Of a DNA stretch of 64,000 nucleotides, positions 1 through 8,449 are shown one piece after another (positions within the stretch are counted from its first letter, which is position 1; every line of letters starts with the position of its first letter). This stretch comes from Tropicibacter alexandrii. GTDB taxonomy: Bacteria > Pseudomonadota > Alphaproteobacteria > Rhodobacterales > Rhodobacteraceae. The notes beneath the pieces are model-generated. The model was not told the origin of the DNA. It did not search any database and worked only from the letters and a program-made list of their open reading frames with translations. The stretch is from the NCBI RefSeq assembly GCF_003667315.2, contig NZ_RCTZ02000007.1, forward strand, positions 181,525 to 245,524, read 5' to 3'. The position numbers and the translations under genes were made by a program.

Positions 1-365
<365 letters not shown>

Positions 366-534
366 TTTGGCTCTCCTGACAGGGAATCCGACAATTGCGC
401 CTGCTGTAGCCGAAAGGGGCAGGGGCGCAAAGGTTGCAAAGCGACGCTGCGGATTAATCTTGCGTCCTCTCTGGCGATTGCCGGGCGGTTGTGCTTGTTT
501 CGGGGCATATCGGAGCGGACAGGAAACTTGGCCC

Positions 535-1296
535 ATGTCATTGAAGATCGCCTTTTGCGCCTCGCGCGCGCCGATCGCGCAGGCCGCTCTGGAGGGGTTG
601 AGCCGCCGCTACGGTGACCATTCCGAGCACGGCGCAGACGTGATCGTGGCACTGGGCGGCGATGGCTTCATGCTGCAGACCCTGCACCGCACCGAGCACA
701 ACCCCGCACCGGTCTACGGCATGAACCGGGGGACGGTCGGCTTTCTGATGAATGAATATTCCGACCACGCGCTGGTCGAACGGCTGGAGGCCGCCGAACA
801 GGCGGTGATCAACCCGTTGCGTATGCGCGCGGCCTGTCTGGACGGGTCCGAACACCGCGCGCTGGCGATCAACGAGGTGTCGCTGCTGCGGCAGGGGCCA
901 CAGGCGGCCAAGCTGCGCATCAGCGTCGATCGCAAGGTCCGCCTGCCGGAACTGGTCTGCGACGGCGCGCTGTTGGCGACGCCCGCCGGGTCGACGGCCT
1001 ATAACTACAGCGCCCACGGGCCGATCCTGCCGATCGGCGCGGATGTGCTGGCCCTGACGGCGGTTGCGGCGTTCCGCCCCCGACGCTGGCGCGGGGCGCT
1101 GCTGCCGAAGGCGGCAGAGGTGACGTTCGAGGTGCTGGAGGCCGACAAGCGCCCGGTCATGGCCGAGGCCGACAGCAACGCGGTGCGTGACGTGTCGCGG
1201 GTGCATATCCGGTCGGACCCGTCGATTGCGCACAGGGTCTTGTTCGACCCCGGTCACGGGCTGGAAGAACGGCTGATCCGCGAGCAATTCGTATGA
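535..1296 (+). CDS. nadK: NAD kinase
   Basis: ATP-dependent phosphorylation of NAD to NADP in the cytosol. The 253-residue protein has the GGDG nucleotide-binding motif at 41-44, an NE pair at 113-114 and the substrate stretch [14 protein letters not shown] at 143-156, all diagnostic of the family. The reading frame stays open upstream to 184, but the ATG at 535 is preferred: it has AGGAAA upstream and gives the usual short N-terminus ([10 protein letters not shown]). The usual SAGGP after the substrate motif reads SAHGP here, a mild variation. The gene ends just before a 26-bp palindrome shared with another place in the window, beyond which a Crp-like gene converges on it. Confidence 0.95.
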   Translation: MSLKIAFCASRAPIAQAALEGLSRRYGDHSEHGADVIVALGGDGFMLQTLHRTEHNPAPVYGMNRGTVGFLMNEYSDHALVERLEAAEQAVINPLRMRAACLDGSEHRALAINEVSLLRQGPQAAKLRISVDRKVRLPELVCDGALLATPAGSTAYNYSAHGPILPIGADVLALTAVAAFRPRRWRGALLPKAAEVTFEVLEADKRPVMAEADSNAVRDVSRVHIRSDPSIAHRVLFDPGHGLEERLIREQFV

Positions 1297-1300
1297 GCCT

Positions 1301-1330
1301 CAAGTAGGATGGGTGATCACCCATCCTACC
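1301..1330. repeat. Palindromic intergenic repeat, copy 1 (probable two-way terminator)
   Basis: A perfect 26-bp palindrome at 1304-1329 with arms GTAGGATGGGTGA and its exact complement, centred on TGATCA. It fills the gap between the convergent nadK and Crp-like genes. The same 30 bases (palindrome plus CAA before and C after) occur at 5568-5597, also between convergent genes. As RNA the stem would form from either strand, but there is no T-run, so the terminator role is inferred and a REP-like mobile repeat is equally possible. Confidence 0.8.
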
Positions 1331-2026
1331 TCAGTTCACCCCCTGCGCCATCGCGTCCAGCGCATCGGGATTGCGCAGCACCAGCTTGTCGGGCCTGCGC
1401 TCCAATATCCCGTCCGCGTCCCAGTTGCGGATCAGGCGGTTGACCGTTTCGCGCGTCAGTCCCGCCATGTCGCCAAGCTCCGACTGGGTAAACGCGCCGT
1501 CCAGCACGATGCCGCCATCCTCGTCCGGCTTGCCCCATTCGTCGTAAAGCCGGTTCATCACCCGTGCCAGCCGCGTCGGCCCGTCGGTCAGGGCCAGCCC
1601 GGCCAACTGGTCGTTGGTGTCGCGCAGCCGCTGGCACAGGGTCTGGATCACGAGGATCGCGGCATCGGGCCGCGACCGGAGAAAGTCCATGATCTGCGCC
1701 CGTGTCAGCAGCCGCCCCGTCACATGCCCCGCCGCCGTGGCAAAGGCGCTGCGCGGCGCGCCATCCAGCGCCGCCATCTCGCCCACCACGTCGCCCGGCC
1801 CCAGCTGCGCCAGGATCGAGCGCCGCCCGTCCGATGAGATCAGGCTGATCTGCACCCGCCCGGTTTCGATCAGCAGCATAGTTTGGTCCGTGCCACCCAT
1901 GGCAAAAATCTGTTTTCGGCCCGGGTAATGCACCGGCTGAGCCAGCGCGCTGAGCGCAATGGCGTCGTCGCGCGACAGGGCGCCGAACAGAATCCCCTTG
2001 GGGCGTTGGAAAAGTGTGTCCGTCAT
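1331..2026 (-). CDS. Crp/Fnr-family transcription regulator, Crp-like
   Basis: A 231-residue DNA-binding regulator. The N-terminal half is a cyclic-nucleotide-binding beta roll with a phosphate-binding cassette GEMAALDGAPRSA at 82-94 (E83, R92, S93 in the positions that hold cAMP in Crp). The C-terminal winged helix has the recognition helix LTRETVNRLIRNW at 190-202. Its R-E-T-V-x-R is what E. coli Crp uses to read TGTGA, unlike the E-x-x-S-R of Fnr. There are no N-terminal cysteines for an iron-sulfur cluster, so an oxygen-sensing Fnr role is unlikely. A TGTGA-N6-TCACA palindrome lies about 50 bases upstream of its start, suggesting autoregulation. Ligand and regulon are not visible here. 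Confidence 0.9.
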   Translation of the reverse strand: MTDTLFQRPKGILFGALSRDDAIALSALAQPVHYPGRKQIFAMGGTDQTMLLIETGRVQISLISSDGRRSILAQLGPGDVVGEMAALDGAPRSAFATAAGHVTGRLLTRAQIMDFLRSRPDAAILVIQTLCQRLRDTNDQLAGLALTDGPTRLARVMNRLYDEWGKPDEDGGIVLDGAFTQSELGDMAGLTRETVNRLIRNWDADGILERRPDKLVLRNPDALDAMAQGVN

Positions 2027-2076
2027 GATCGTTCCGGTCCGCTTTCTCGCGAAATTGGTGTCTGAAAGATGTCTGA

Positions 2077-2096
2077 GGTGTGATCTGGATCACACC
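2077..2096. promoter_or_regulatory. CRP-type operator upstream of the Crp-like gene
   Basis: Inverted repeat with 9-base arms, GGTGTGATC, then TG, then GATCACACC. It contains the exact consensus TGTGA-N6-TCACA of E. coli Crp (2079-2094). It lies 51 bases before the start codon of the leftward Crp-like gene, whose recognition helix carries the Crp-type contact residues. Binding is inferred from that match, not shown. Confidence 0.65.
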
Positions 2097-2442
2097 CCTC
2101 CCGCAATAGTCAGGGCACAACTGACCCAAGCTTCGAGAGTCGATGCGGAGGCTGCGCAAGTCAACCTTGTTCATGCCCTCGTGTTGTCGGAGCTGGTATG
2201 GAGGTTGAAGGGTCCGGTTGCATTTTTCGAACCGGATCTGGAACGGGGCTGTTCGTGTGAGTGTGGCGAAGGTCGGGTCATATTTCGACCAGATTGCCAG
2301 CCCTGCCATGCCGTGCCGGTTGGTGAGGGTGTCCCCTATCCCCAAGCCTCGGGGCGCCACTGTTCAATCGGGTTCTCTCTCGGTGTGTCCGAGGCGGGGT
2401 GGTCCAGCCGGCCACCCCGTTTTTCCTGTTTCCACGCGCCGG
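2097..2442. other. Intergenic stretch without a recognisable gene
   Basis: Between the CRP-type operator and the prpE terminator. Open frames exist on both strands but none has a convincing start, ribosome-binding site or familiar protein, and they look like chance frames of GC-rich DNA. It probably holds the promoter of the Crp-like gene at its left end. I see no RNA gene or long repeat. Confidence 0.5.
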
Positions 2443-2474
2443 ACAAACGAAAGGCCGCCCCCGAAGGAGCGGCC
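2443..2474 (-). terminator. Factor-independent terminator of prpE
   Basis: Read on the minus strand, GGCCGCTCC-TTCG-GGGGCGGCC forms a 6-bp outer stem and 2-bp inner stem around one mismatch, followed by TTTCGTTTG. It lies 21 bases after the prpE stop codon. Confidence 0.8.
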
Positions 2475-2495
2475 CTGAACCGGGGGCGCGGGCGA

Positions 2496-4388
2496 TCAGG
2501 CCTGCGCGTAGCCAAGCCCCTGAAGCGCGACCTTGATCTCGTCCAGAATGACCGGATCGTCGATGGTCGCCGGCATCTTGAACGTTTCGCTGTCGGCGAT
2601 CTTGACCATCGTGGCGCGCAGGATCTTGCCCGAGCGGGTCTTGGGCAACCTGTCCACGACGCAGGCCAGTTTGAACGCCGCGACCGGGCCGATCTTGTCG
2701 CGCACCAGCTTGACGCATTCCTTGACGATCTCGTCATGCGGCCGGTTCACACCGGCGGACAGGCACAAAAAGCCCAGCGGCAGCTGGCCCTTGAGCTGGT
2801 CGGTCACGCCGATCACCGCGCATTCGGCCACGTCCGGGTGAGAGGCCAGAACCTCTTCCATGGCGCCGGTGGACAGGCGGTGGCCCGCGACGTTGATGAC
2901 GTCATCGGTGCGCGCCATGATGTAGACATAGCCGTCGTCGTCGATCATGCCCGCATCGCCGGTCTCGTAATAGCCGGGGAAGTGTTCGAGGTAGGATTTC
3001 TTGAACCGGCCTTCGGCGTTCCACAGCGTCGGCAGAGTGCCGGGGGGCAGGGGCAGCTTGACCGCGATGGCGCCCAACTCGCCCTTGGGCATGGGGTGGC
3101 CCGCCTCGTCGAGGATCTGGATGTCGTAACCCGGCATCGGCACCGCGGGAGAGCCCAGCTTCGTCGGCAATTCCTCGATCCCCAACGGGTTGCCCGCGAT
3201 GCACCAGCCGGTTTCGGTCTGCCACCAATGGTCGATCACCGGCACCTTCAACTGGTCCTGCGCCCATTCGATGGTCGCGGGGTCGGCGCGCTCACCGGCA
3301 AGATAGACGGCCTTGAGGCAGGACAGGTCATACTTGCCGACGAACTCGCCCTTGGGGTCCTCGCGCTTCACCGCGCGGAAGGCCGTGGGGGCGGTGAAGA
3401 AGCTCTTGACCTTGTGTTCCGAAATCACCCGCCAGAAGGTGCCCGCATCAGGGGTGCCGACCGGCTTGCCCTCGAAGACGATGGTGGTGTTGCCGTGGAT
3501 CAGCGGGCCGTAGCAGATATAGCTGTGGCCCACGACCCAACCCACATCGGAGGCCGCCCAGAACACGTCGCCCGGATCGACGTTATACAGGTTCTTCATC
3601 GTCCAGTTCAGCGCCACCAGATGGCCGCCGGTGGGGCGCACGACGCCCTTGGGCTGGCCCGTGGTGCCGGAGGTATAGAGGATATAGGCCGGGTGGTTGC
3701 CCTCGACCGGCACGCAATCCGCAGGCTCGACGCCATACTGGAAGCCATGCCAGTTGTAGTCACGACCCTCGATCAGCTTGGCCACCTCCTGCTCGCGCTG
3801 GAAGATCACGCAGAAATCCGGCTTGTGCGTGGCTTGGTCGATGGCGCCATCCAGCAGGGGCTTGTAATGCACGACGCGGCCCGGCTCCATCCCGCAGGAG
3901 GCGGCGATGATCGCCTTGGGCTTGGCGTCGTCGATGCGCACCGCCAGTTCGCTGGCGGCAAAGCCGCCGAAGACCACCGAATGGATCGCACCCAGACGGG
4001 CGCAGGCCAGCATCGCCTCCAGCGCCTCGGGGATCATCGGCATGTAGATGATGACGCGGTCGCCCTTTTCCACGCCCTTGGCGCGCAGCGCCCCGGCGAG
4101 ATTGGCGACGCGGTTGCGCAGTTCCATGTAGGAAATCTCGCGCTTGGTATGGGTGATCGGGCTGTCATAGATGATCGCGGTCTGCTCGCCCCGCCCGGCC
4201 TCGACATGGCGGTCGACGGCGTTCCAGCAGGTGTTGACCATGCCATCGGCGAACCATTCGTACATGTTGTCGCCCAGATCGGTCAGCGCCGTCGACGGTT
4301 TGCGGTCCCAGTCGATGGCCTCGGCAGCCTCCATCCAGAAGCCCTCGGGGTCGGATGTCCAGCGGTCATATACGTCTTGGTAGCCCAT
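2496..4388 (-). CDS. prpE: Propionyl-CoA synthetase
   Basis: AMP-forming ligase that makes propionyl-CoA from propionate, ATP and CoA; relatives in marine Rhodobacterales also activate acrylate or acetate to some degree. The 630-residue length and opening GYQDVYDRWTSDPEGFW fit PrpE rather than the acetyl-CoA synthetase Acs. The AMP-binding motif YTSGTTGQPKGVV is followed by RPTGGH, as in PrpE. The adenylation lysine, the target of acetylation control in this family, is K588 in PKTRSGKILR. The ATG at 4388 has AGGAGGAA upstream. Upstream DNA carries several TTTGCAAA-type boxes, the site known for short-chain fatty acyl-CoA regulators, which fits control by propionyl-CoA. A clear terminator follows. 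Confidence 0.93.
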   Translation of the reverse strand: MGYQDVYDRWTSDPEGFWMEAAEAIDWDRKPSTALTDLGDNMYEWFADGMVNTCWNAVDRHVEAGRGEQTAIIYDSPITHTKREISYMELRNRVANLAGALRAKGVEKGDRVIIYMPMIPEALEAMLACARLGAIHSVVFGGFAASELAVRIDDAKPKAIIAASCGMEPGRVVHYKPLLDGAIDQATHKPDFCVIFQREQEVAKLIEGRDYNWHGFQYGVEPADCVPVEGNHPAYILYTSGTTGQPKGVVRPTGGHLVALNWTMKNLYNVDPGDVFWAASDVGWVVGHSYICYGPLIHGNTTIVFEGKPVGTPDAGTFWRVISEHKVKSFFTAPTAFRAVKREDPKGEFVGKYDLSCLKAVYLAGERADPATIEWAQDQLKVPVIDHWWQTETGWCIAGNPLGIEELPTKLGSPAVPMPGYDIQILDEAGHPMPKGELGAIAVKLPLPPGTLPTLWNAEGRFKKSYLEHFPGYYETGDAGMIDDDGYVYIMARTDDVINVAGHRLSTGAMEEVLASHPDVAECAVIGVTDQLKGQLPLGFLCLSAGVNRPHDEIVKECVKLVRDKIGPVAAFKLACVVDRLPKTRSGKILRATMVKIADSETFKMPATIDDPVILDEIKVALQGLGYAQA

Positions 4389-4483
4389 GCTTTCCTCCTC
4401 AGGATGCCTCTGAAGGGCTTAGGCGTTGCCTGTGGTCGCGGGCAAGCCTGTTGGCGCATGTCAGGACAAGTTACCGCAGGAAA

Positions 4484-4596
4484 TTTGCGAAAACCGCTGC
4501 CGATTACTTGCGAATTTTTGCAAATTATTGAGAATTTATGCGCTACCCTGCGAAGAAGTTAAGACTTTGCAAACTTTTTCCAGGCCGGGCTGCAAA
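4484..4596. promoter_or_regulatory. Cluster of TTTGCAAA/TTGCGAA boxes upstream of prpE (ScfR/PccR-type operator)
   Basis: Two perfect TTTGCAAA boxes (4517-4524 and 4566-4573), TTTGCGAA at 4484-4491, and related heptamers TTGCGAA (4508), TTGAGAA (4528) and CTGCGAA (4548). The heptamers at 4508, 4518, 4528 and 4548 lie on an exact 10-base grid, that is on one face of the helix. Short-chain fatty acyl-CoA regulators of the PccR/RamB group are known to bind paired TTTGCAAA sites in front of propionyl-CoA genes in Rhodobacter sphaeroides. No such regulator gene is in this window. Confidence 0.65.
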
Positions 4597-4667
4597 GATG
4601 TGATGGCGCGGGCGCTTGACCAGTCCACCCGGAATTGGCGAGAACGGGACAACAGCCAGGAGAGACC

Positions 4668-5561
4668 ATGAGAAAGCTGATCGTTGCCTGTTTCGCGTTC
4701 CTCGTCTGGGCCAGCGGGGCACAGGCCCAGTGGGTGGTCGAGGGCGAGGGGGGGGCGGCACGCAATGCCGCGCAGGTCTGCACGGATGGCCAGACCGGCC
4801 TGTGCTTCGAACTGGCCTGCGAGGCCGGGGGCCCCCTGACATGGGGGCTAAGCTCCGAGACGATGATCGACATGATGGCCGCGCCGCGCGTGCGGGCGCT
4901 GATCTTTGTCGGGTCGCGCCTGTCGGGCGAGGTGACGTTCGAGCAGACCAGCCCGGGCGTGTTCTCGGCGCCGATGGAGCAGTCGCATGAGGAGGGGATC
5001 GAGCGGCTGAAGGCCGGGGCGCAGGCGGAACTGCGCCTGTGGTTCGACATCGACAGCCCGCCAGAGATCGTGCGGCTGGGCCTGCGCGGCTCGCGCAGCG
5101 CCCTGACAGCGGTCGAGGAAGCCTGCGCGCGGCCGGATTACGCGGCGCAGGAGGTGGCGAAGAAGACCTCGGACAATCCCCTGATCGACATTCTTGGCGA
5201 CATGAAAGAGGCCTGCGATGCGCTGGGCGGCCAGCTGACGCCTTTGGAAGGGCTGGCCGAGGCGGTGGATCTAGACGGGCAGGACCCGATCGACATGCGG
5301 GTGAACCACGCCAAGGCGGAATGCTCGACCACCTCGTCGCTGGTCTGCGGCTCCGCCGGCTGTGTGACCTCGCTTTGGCTGGGTCTCGAAGGGGGCGACT
5401 ACCGGCAGGTCTTCGAGGGCAATGTCTATGGCATGAGCCTGCCGCAGCCCGGCGTGGTCGAGATGGACCTGCACGGCTCGGCCTGCGGCAAGGCCGGTTC
5501 GGCACCGTGCAAGAAGCGGTTCGCACTGGTGGGCGAAACGCTGGAGCCTCTGGCGGACTGA
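4668..5561 (+). CDS. Secreted protein of unknown function, cysteine-containing
   Basis: I do not recognise a named family. The 297-residue protein opens with a clear signal peptide (MRKLIVACFAF to AQA, cleavage near residue 20), so it should be periplasmic. Two halves can be seen. Residues about 20-165 hold paired cysteines (CTDGQTGLCFELAC). Residues about 180-297 hold a cysteine-rich segment with CGSAGC and a closing CGKAGSAPCKKRF, which look like disulfide-bonded domains. The ATG at 4668 has CCAGGAGAG upstream; the frame is open 11 codons further, but without a ribosome site. Divergent from prpE, it may share the box-rich region. A palindromic repeat follows its stop. Confidence 0.8.
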   Translation: MRKLIVACFAFLVWASGAQAQWVVEGEGGAARNAAQVCTDGQTGLCFELACEAGGPLTWGLSSETMIDMMAAPRVRALIFVGSRLSGEVTFEQTSPGVFSAPMEQSHEEGIERLKAGAQAELRLWFDIDSPPEIVRLGLRGSRSALTAVEEACARPDYAAQEVAKKTSDNPLIDILGDMKEACDALGGQLTPLEGLAEAVDLDGQDPIDMRVNHAKAECSTTSSLVCGSAGCVTSLWLGLEGGDYRQVFEGNVYGMSLPQPGVVEMDLHGSACGKAGSAPCKKRFALVGETLEPLAD

Positions 5562-5567
5562 CGGTCG

Positions 5568-5597
5568 CAAGTAGGATGGGTGATCACCCATCCTACC
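5568..5597. repeat. Palindromic intergenic repeat, copy 2 (probable two-way terminator)
   Basis: Identical over 30 bases to 1301-1330, with the 26-bp perfect palindrome at 5571-5596. It again fills the short gap between two convergent genes (the secreted protein and maeB). Loss of identity exactly outside the 30 bases shows that the unit itself, not a larger duplication, is repeated. Confidence 0.8.
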
Positions 5598-5602
5598 CAA
5601 GG

Positions 5603-7882
5603 TCAGCTGTAGTGATCGACCGGCGTTCCCGCGATGGCCGCCATGTTCAGCAGCCCCCGCGCCGTGATCGACGGGGTCACGATATGCGCGCGGTTGCCCA
5701 TGCCCATCAGGATCGGCCCGACCTCAAGCCCGCCGCCCTTCATCTTGAGGATGTTGCGCGTGGCCGAGGCCGCATCCGCATGGCCAAAGATCAGCACATT
5801 CGCTGCGCCCTGCATCCGGTTGCCCGGGAACAGACGGTTGCGCAGCTCCTGATCCAGCGCGGCGTCGACGTTCATCTCGCCCTCATAGCAGAAATCGTGC
5901 CCCTGCGCGTCGAGGATCGCCATCGCGTCGCGCAGCCGCTTGCCGGACCCCTCGCTCTGGTTCCCGAACTGCGACTGCGAGCAGAACGCGATGTTCGGCC
6001 GCAAGCCGAACCGCGCCACGTGCCGCGCCGCGCCGATCGCCGTCTCGGCGATCTCCTCGGGCGTGGGCAGCACGCGGCAATGGGTGTCGGCGATGAACAG
6101 CGGCCCGTCTTCGAGGATCATCAGCGAGAGCGCGCCATGCGGGTGGTGCTTCTTCGACCCCAGAACCTGCCGGATATAGTTCAGATGCCAGCGATATTCG
6201 CCGAAGGTGCCGCAGATCAGGCTGTCGGCTTCGTCGCGATGCACCATCACGGCGCCGATGGCGGTGGTGTTGGTGCGCATGATCGCCCGCGCCAGATCGG
6301 GCGTCACGCCGCGCCGCGCCATGATCTGGTGATACGTCTCCCAGTAGTCGCGGTAGCGCGCGTCGTTCTCCGGGTTCACGATGGTAAAGTCCCGCTCTGG
6401 CCGGATGTTCAGCCCCAGCCGTTCGCAGCGCGTGGCGATCACCTCGGGGCGGCCGATCAGGATCGGCGTCTCGGTCGTCTCTTCCAGAATGGCCTGCGCG
6501 GCGCGCAGCACGCGCTCGTCCTCGCCCTCGGCAAAGACGATGCGGCGCGCCGCCGTCGCCGCCGCCTCGAAGACGGGACGCATCAGCATCGCCGACTTGT
6601 AGACCGCCGCATCCAGCCGCGCCTTGTAGGCCTTGAGGTCGTCAAGCGGGCGCATCGCGACGCCGGTCTCCATCGCGGCCTTGGCCACGGCGCTGGACAC
6701 GATGCCCGACAGGCGCGGGTCGAAGGGTTTGGGGATCAGGTAATCGGCGCCAAAGGTCAGCTGCTCGCCGCGATAGGCCGCCGCCGCCTCTGCCGACGTC
6801 GTGGCGCGGGCCAGTGCCGCGATGCCCTCGACGCAGGCAATCTGCATGGCGTCGTTGATCTCAGTCGCGCCCACATCCAGAGCGCCCCGGAAGATGAAGG
6901 GGAAGCACAGCACGTTGTTGACCTGATTGGGAAAATCGCTGCGTCCGGTGGCGATGATCGCGTCCGGTACGGCGGCGCGGGCGACATCGGGCATGATTTC
7001 CGGCGTCGGGTTGGCCAGCGCAAAAACGATGGGCGTCGGGGCCATGCGCGCCACGTGCTCGGGCGTCAGGACGCCCGGACCGGACAGGCCAAGGAACAGG
7101 TCCGCGCCGTCGATCACATCATCCAGCGTCCGCAGATCGGAGGCCTGCGCAAAGGCGGCCTTTTGCGGGTTCATATCCTCGGCGCGACCCTCGTAGACCA
7201 GCCCGTGGATGTCGCACAGCCAAACGTTTTCGCGTTTGACCCCAAGCTTCAGCAGCATGTTCAGGCAAGCGATGCCCGCCGCGCCACCGCCGGTGGAGAC
7301 GACCTTGATATCGGCCCAGTCCTTGCCCGCCACGTGCAGCGCATTGGTCGCCGCAGCCCCCACGACGATGGCCGTGCCGTGCTGATCGTCGTGGAAAACG
7401 GGGATGTTCATCCGCTCGCGGCAGATTTGTTCAACGATAAAGCAATCCGGCGCCTTGATGTCTTCGAGGTTGATCGCGCCGAAGGTCGGCTCCAGCGCGC
7501 AGACGATCTCGGCCAGCTTGACCGGGTCCGGTTCGTTCACCTCGATATCGAAACAGTCGATATTGGCGAATTTCTTGAACAGGACGGCCTTGCCCTCCAT
7601 CACCGGTTTCGAGGCCAGCGCACCGATATTGCCAAGGCCCAGCACGGCGGTGCCGTTCGACACCACCGCCACAAGGTTGCCCCGGGCCGTGTAGCGCGCC
7701 GCATTGGTCTCATCCGCCTTGATTTCAAGGCAGGCCTCGGCCACGCCGGGCGAATAGGCGCGGCTAAGGTCGCGCCCGTTCGCCAGCGGTTTGGTGGCGC
7801 GGATTTCCAGTTTCCCCGGCTTGGGATATTCATGGTAGAAAAGCGCCGCCTGGCGAAGGTTCTCATTGCTGCTGTCGGTCAT
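5603..7882 (-). CDS. maeB: NADP-dependent malic enzyme, MaeB type (malic enzyme plus phosphotransacetylase domain)
   Basis: Oxidative decarboxylation of malate to pyruvate with reduction of NADP, linking the TCA cycle to pyruvate and NADPH supply. The 759-residue protein has the MaeB layout. The malic-enzyme part (about 1-430) includes AYSPGVA with catalytic Y43, the K98 region in [13 protein letters not shown], and the Rossmann motif [14 protein letters not shown]-terminal phosphate acetyltransferase-like part (about 440-759), starting near [17 protein letters not shown], is usually non-catalytic and regulatory in this family. The frame extends upstream to 8434, but the ATG at 7882 has GGAGAGG upstream and the usual N-terminus. 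A near-palindrome centred on AACGTT lies about 24 bases ahead. Confidence 0.94.
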   Translation of the reverse strand: MTDSSNENLRQAALFYHEYPKPGKLEIRATKPLANGRDLSRAYSPGVAEACLEIKADETNAARYTARGNLVAVVSNGTAVLGLGNIGALASKPVMEGKAVLFKKFANIDCFDIEVNEPDPVKLAEIVCALEPTFGAINLEDIKAPDCFIVEQICRERMNIPVFHDDQHGTAIVVGAAATNALHVAGKDWADIKVVSTGGGAAGIACLNMLLKLGVKRENVWLCDIHGLVYEGRAEDMNPQKAAFAQASDLRTLDDVIDGADLFLGLSGPGVLTPEHVARMAPTPIVFALANPTPEIMPDVARAAVPDAIIATGRSDFPNQVNNVLCFPFIFRGALDVGATEINDAMQIACVEGIAALARATTSAEAAAAYRGEQLTFGADYLIPKPFDPRLSGIVSSAVAKAAMETGVAMRPLDDLKAYKARLDAAVYKSAMLMRPVFEAAATAARRIVFAEGEDERVLRAAQAILEETTETPILIGRPEVIATRCERLGLNIRPERDFTIVNPENDARYRDYWETYHQIMARRGVTPDLARAIMRTNTTAIGAVMVHRDEADSLICGTFGEYRWHLNYIRQVLGSKKHHPHGALSLMILEDGPLFIADTHCRVLPTPEEIAETAIGAARHVARFGLRPNIAFCSQSQFGNQSEGSGKRLRDAMAILDAQGHDFCYEGEMNVDAALDQELRNRLFPGNRMQGAANVLIFGHADAASATRNILKMKGGGLEVGPILMGMGNRAHIVTPSITARGLLNMAAIAGTPVDHYS

Positions 7883-7905
7883 CTCGCGGCCTCTCCAGGA
7901 CGTTT

Positions 7906-7919
7906 GTTCAACGTTAAAC
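7906..7919. promoter_or_regulatory. Possible operator: AACGTT-centred near-palindrome before maeB
   Basis: GTTCAACGTTAAAC is symmetric except for one base pair and has the central CG typical of LacI-family operators. It sits 24-37 bases before the maeB start. A similar TAACGTTA core lies upstream of the LacI-type gene at 56356-57381. The link is only a sequence resemblance. Confidence 0.25.
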
Positions 7920-8056
7920 CATTGTCGTTTCCCAAGGGGAATGCGTCGCCATGGCGATACAGTTTCAACCCTGCTTTGTAAATGCTCTGCCCCTGCGTTG
8001 CCCTTGCATCCGCCGTCATGGCTTCGCATCATGGCGGCCTGACGAACGGAGGTCCC

Positions 8057-8449
8057 ATGCAGCTCAAGGATGCCGCCCGCGCGGTGCGCGAGAACGCCTA
8101 TGTCCCTTACTCCCGGTTCAAGGTCGGTGCGGCCCTGATGTCCCCTTCGGGTGCGATCCATGTCGGCTGCAACGTCGAAAACGTCGCCTATCCCGAGGGC
8201 ACTTGCGCCGAGGCGGGCGCCATCGCGGCGATGGTCGCCGCAGGTGAAACCGAGATCACCGAGGCCTATGTTATCGCTGACAGCCCGCATCCAGTGCCGC
8301 CATGTGGCGGTTGCCGCCAGAAACTGGCCGAATTCGCCAAGGGTGGGGTGACCGTCACGCTCGCCACGACCGACGGGCAGGAATTCGTGACCACCGTGGC
8401 CGACCTGCTGCCCGGCGCCTTCACCAGCACCCACATGGACAAGGCATGA
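8057..8449 (+). CDS. cdd: Cytidine deaminase
   Basis: Zinc enzyme that hydrolyses cytidine or deoxycytidine to the uridine form. The 130-residue length matches the small homotetrameric class. Zinc ligands and the catalytic acid are visible: C50 and E52 in TCAEAGA, and C83 and C86 in PPCGGCRQ; NVEN at 39-42 binds the ribose. The ATG at 8057 is chosen because GGAGG lies just upstream; the longer frame to 7982 has no ribosome site. It is the first gene of a five-gene salvage operon and its stop overlaps the next start (ATGA). Confidence 0.95.
   Translation: MQLKDAARAVRENAYVPYSRFKVGAALMSPSGAIHVGCNVENVAYPEGTCAEAGAIAAMVAAGETEITEAYVIADSPHPVPPCGGCRQKLAEFAKGGVTVTLATTDGQEFVTTVADLLPGAFTSTHMDKA

Noticed and set aside
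366..534. Riboswitch in front of glyA
   Set aside because: The gap has no glycine, folate or SAM-type aptamer pattern that I can recognise.
1959..4562. A rightward open frame of 867 codons over prpE
   Set aside because: It is antisense to an unmistakable propionyl-CoA synthetase, is rich in Arg, His and Gly as expected from reading GC-rich genes backwards, and has no ribosome site or known domain.
5039..7981. A rightward open frame of 980 codons over maeB
   Set aside because: It begins inside the secreted-protein gene in another frame and lies antisense to maeB. Its composition is that of a shadow frame.
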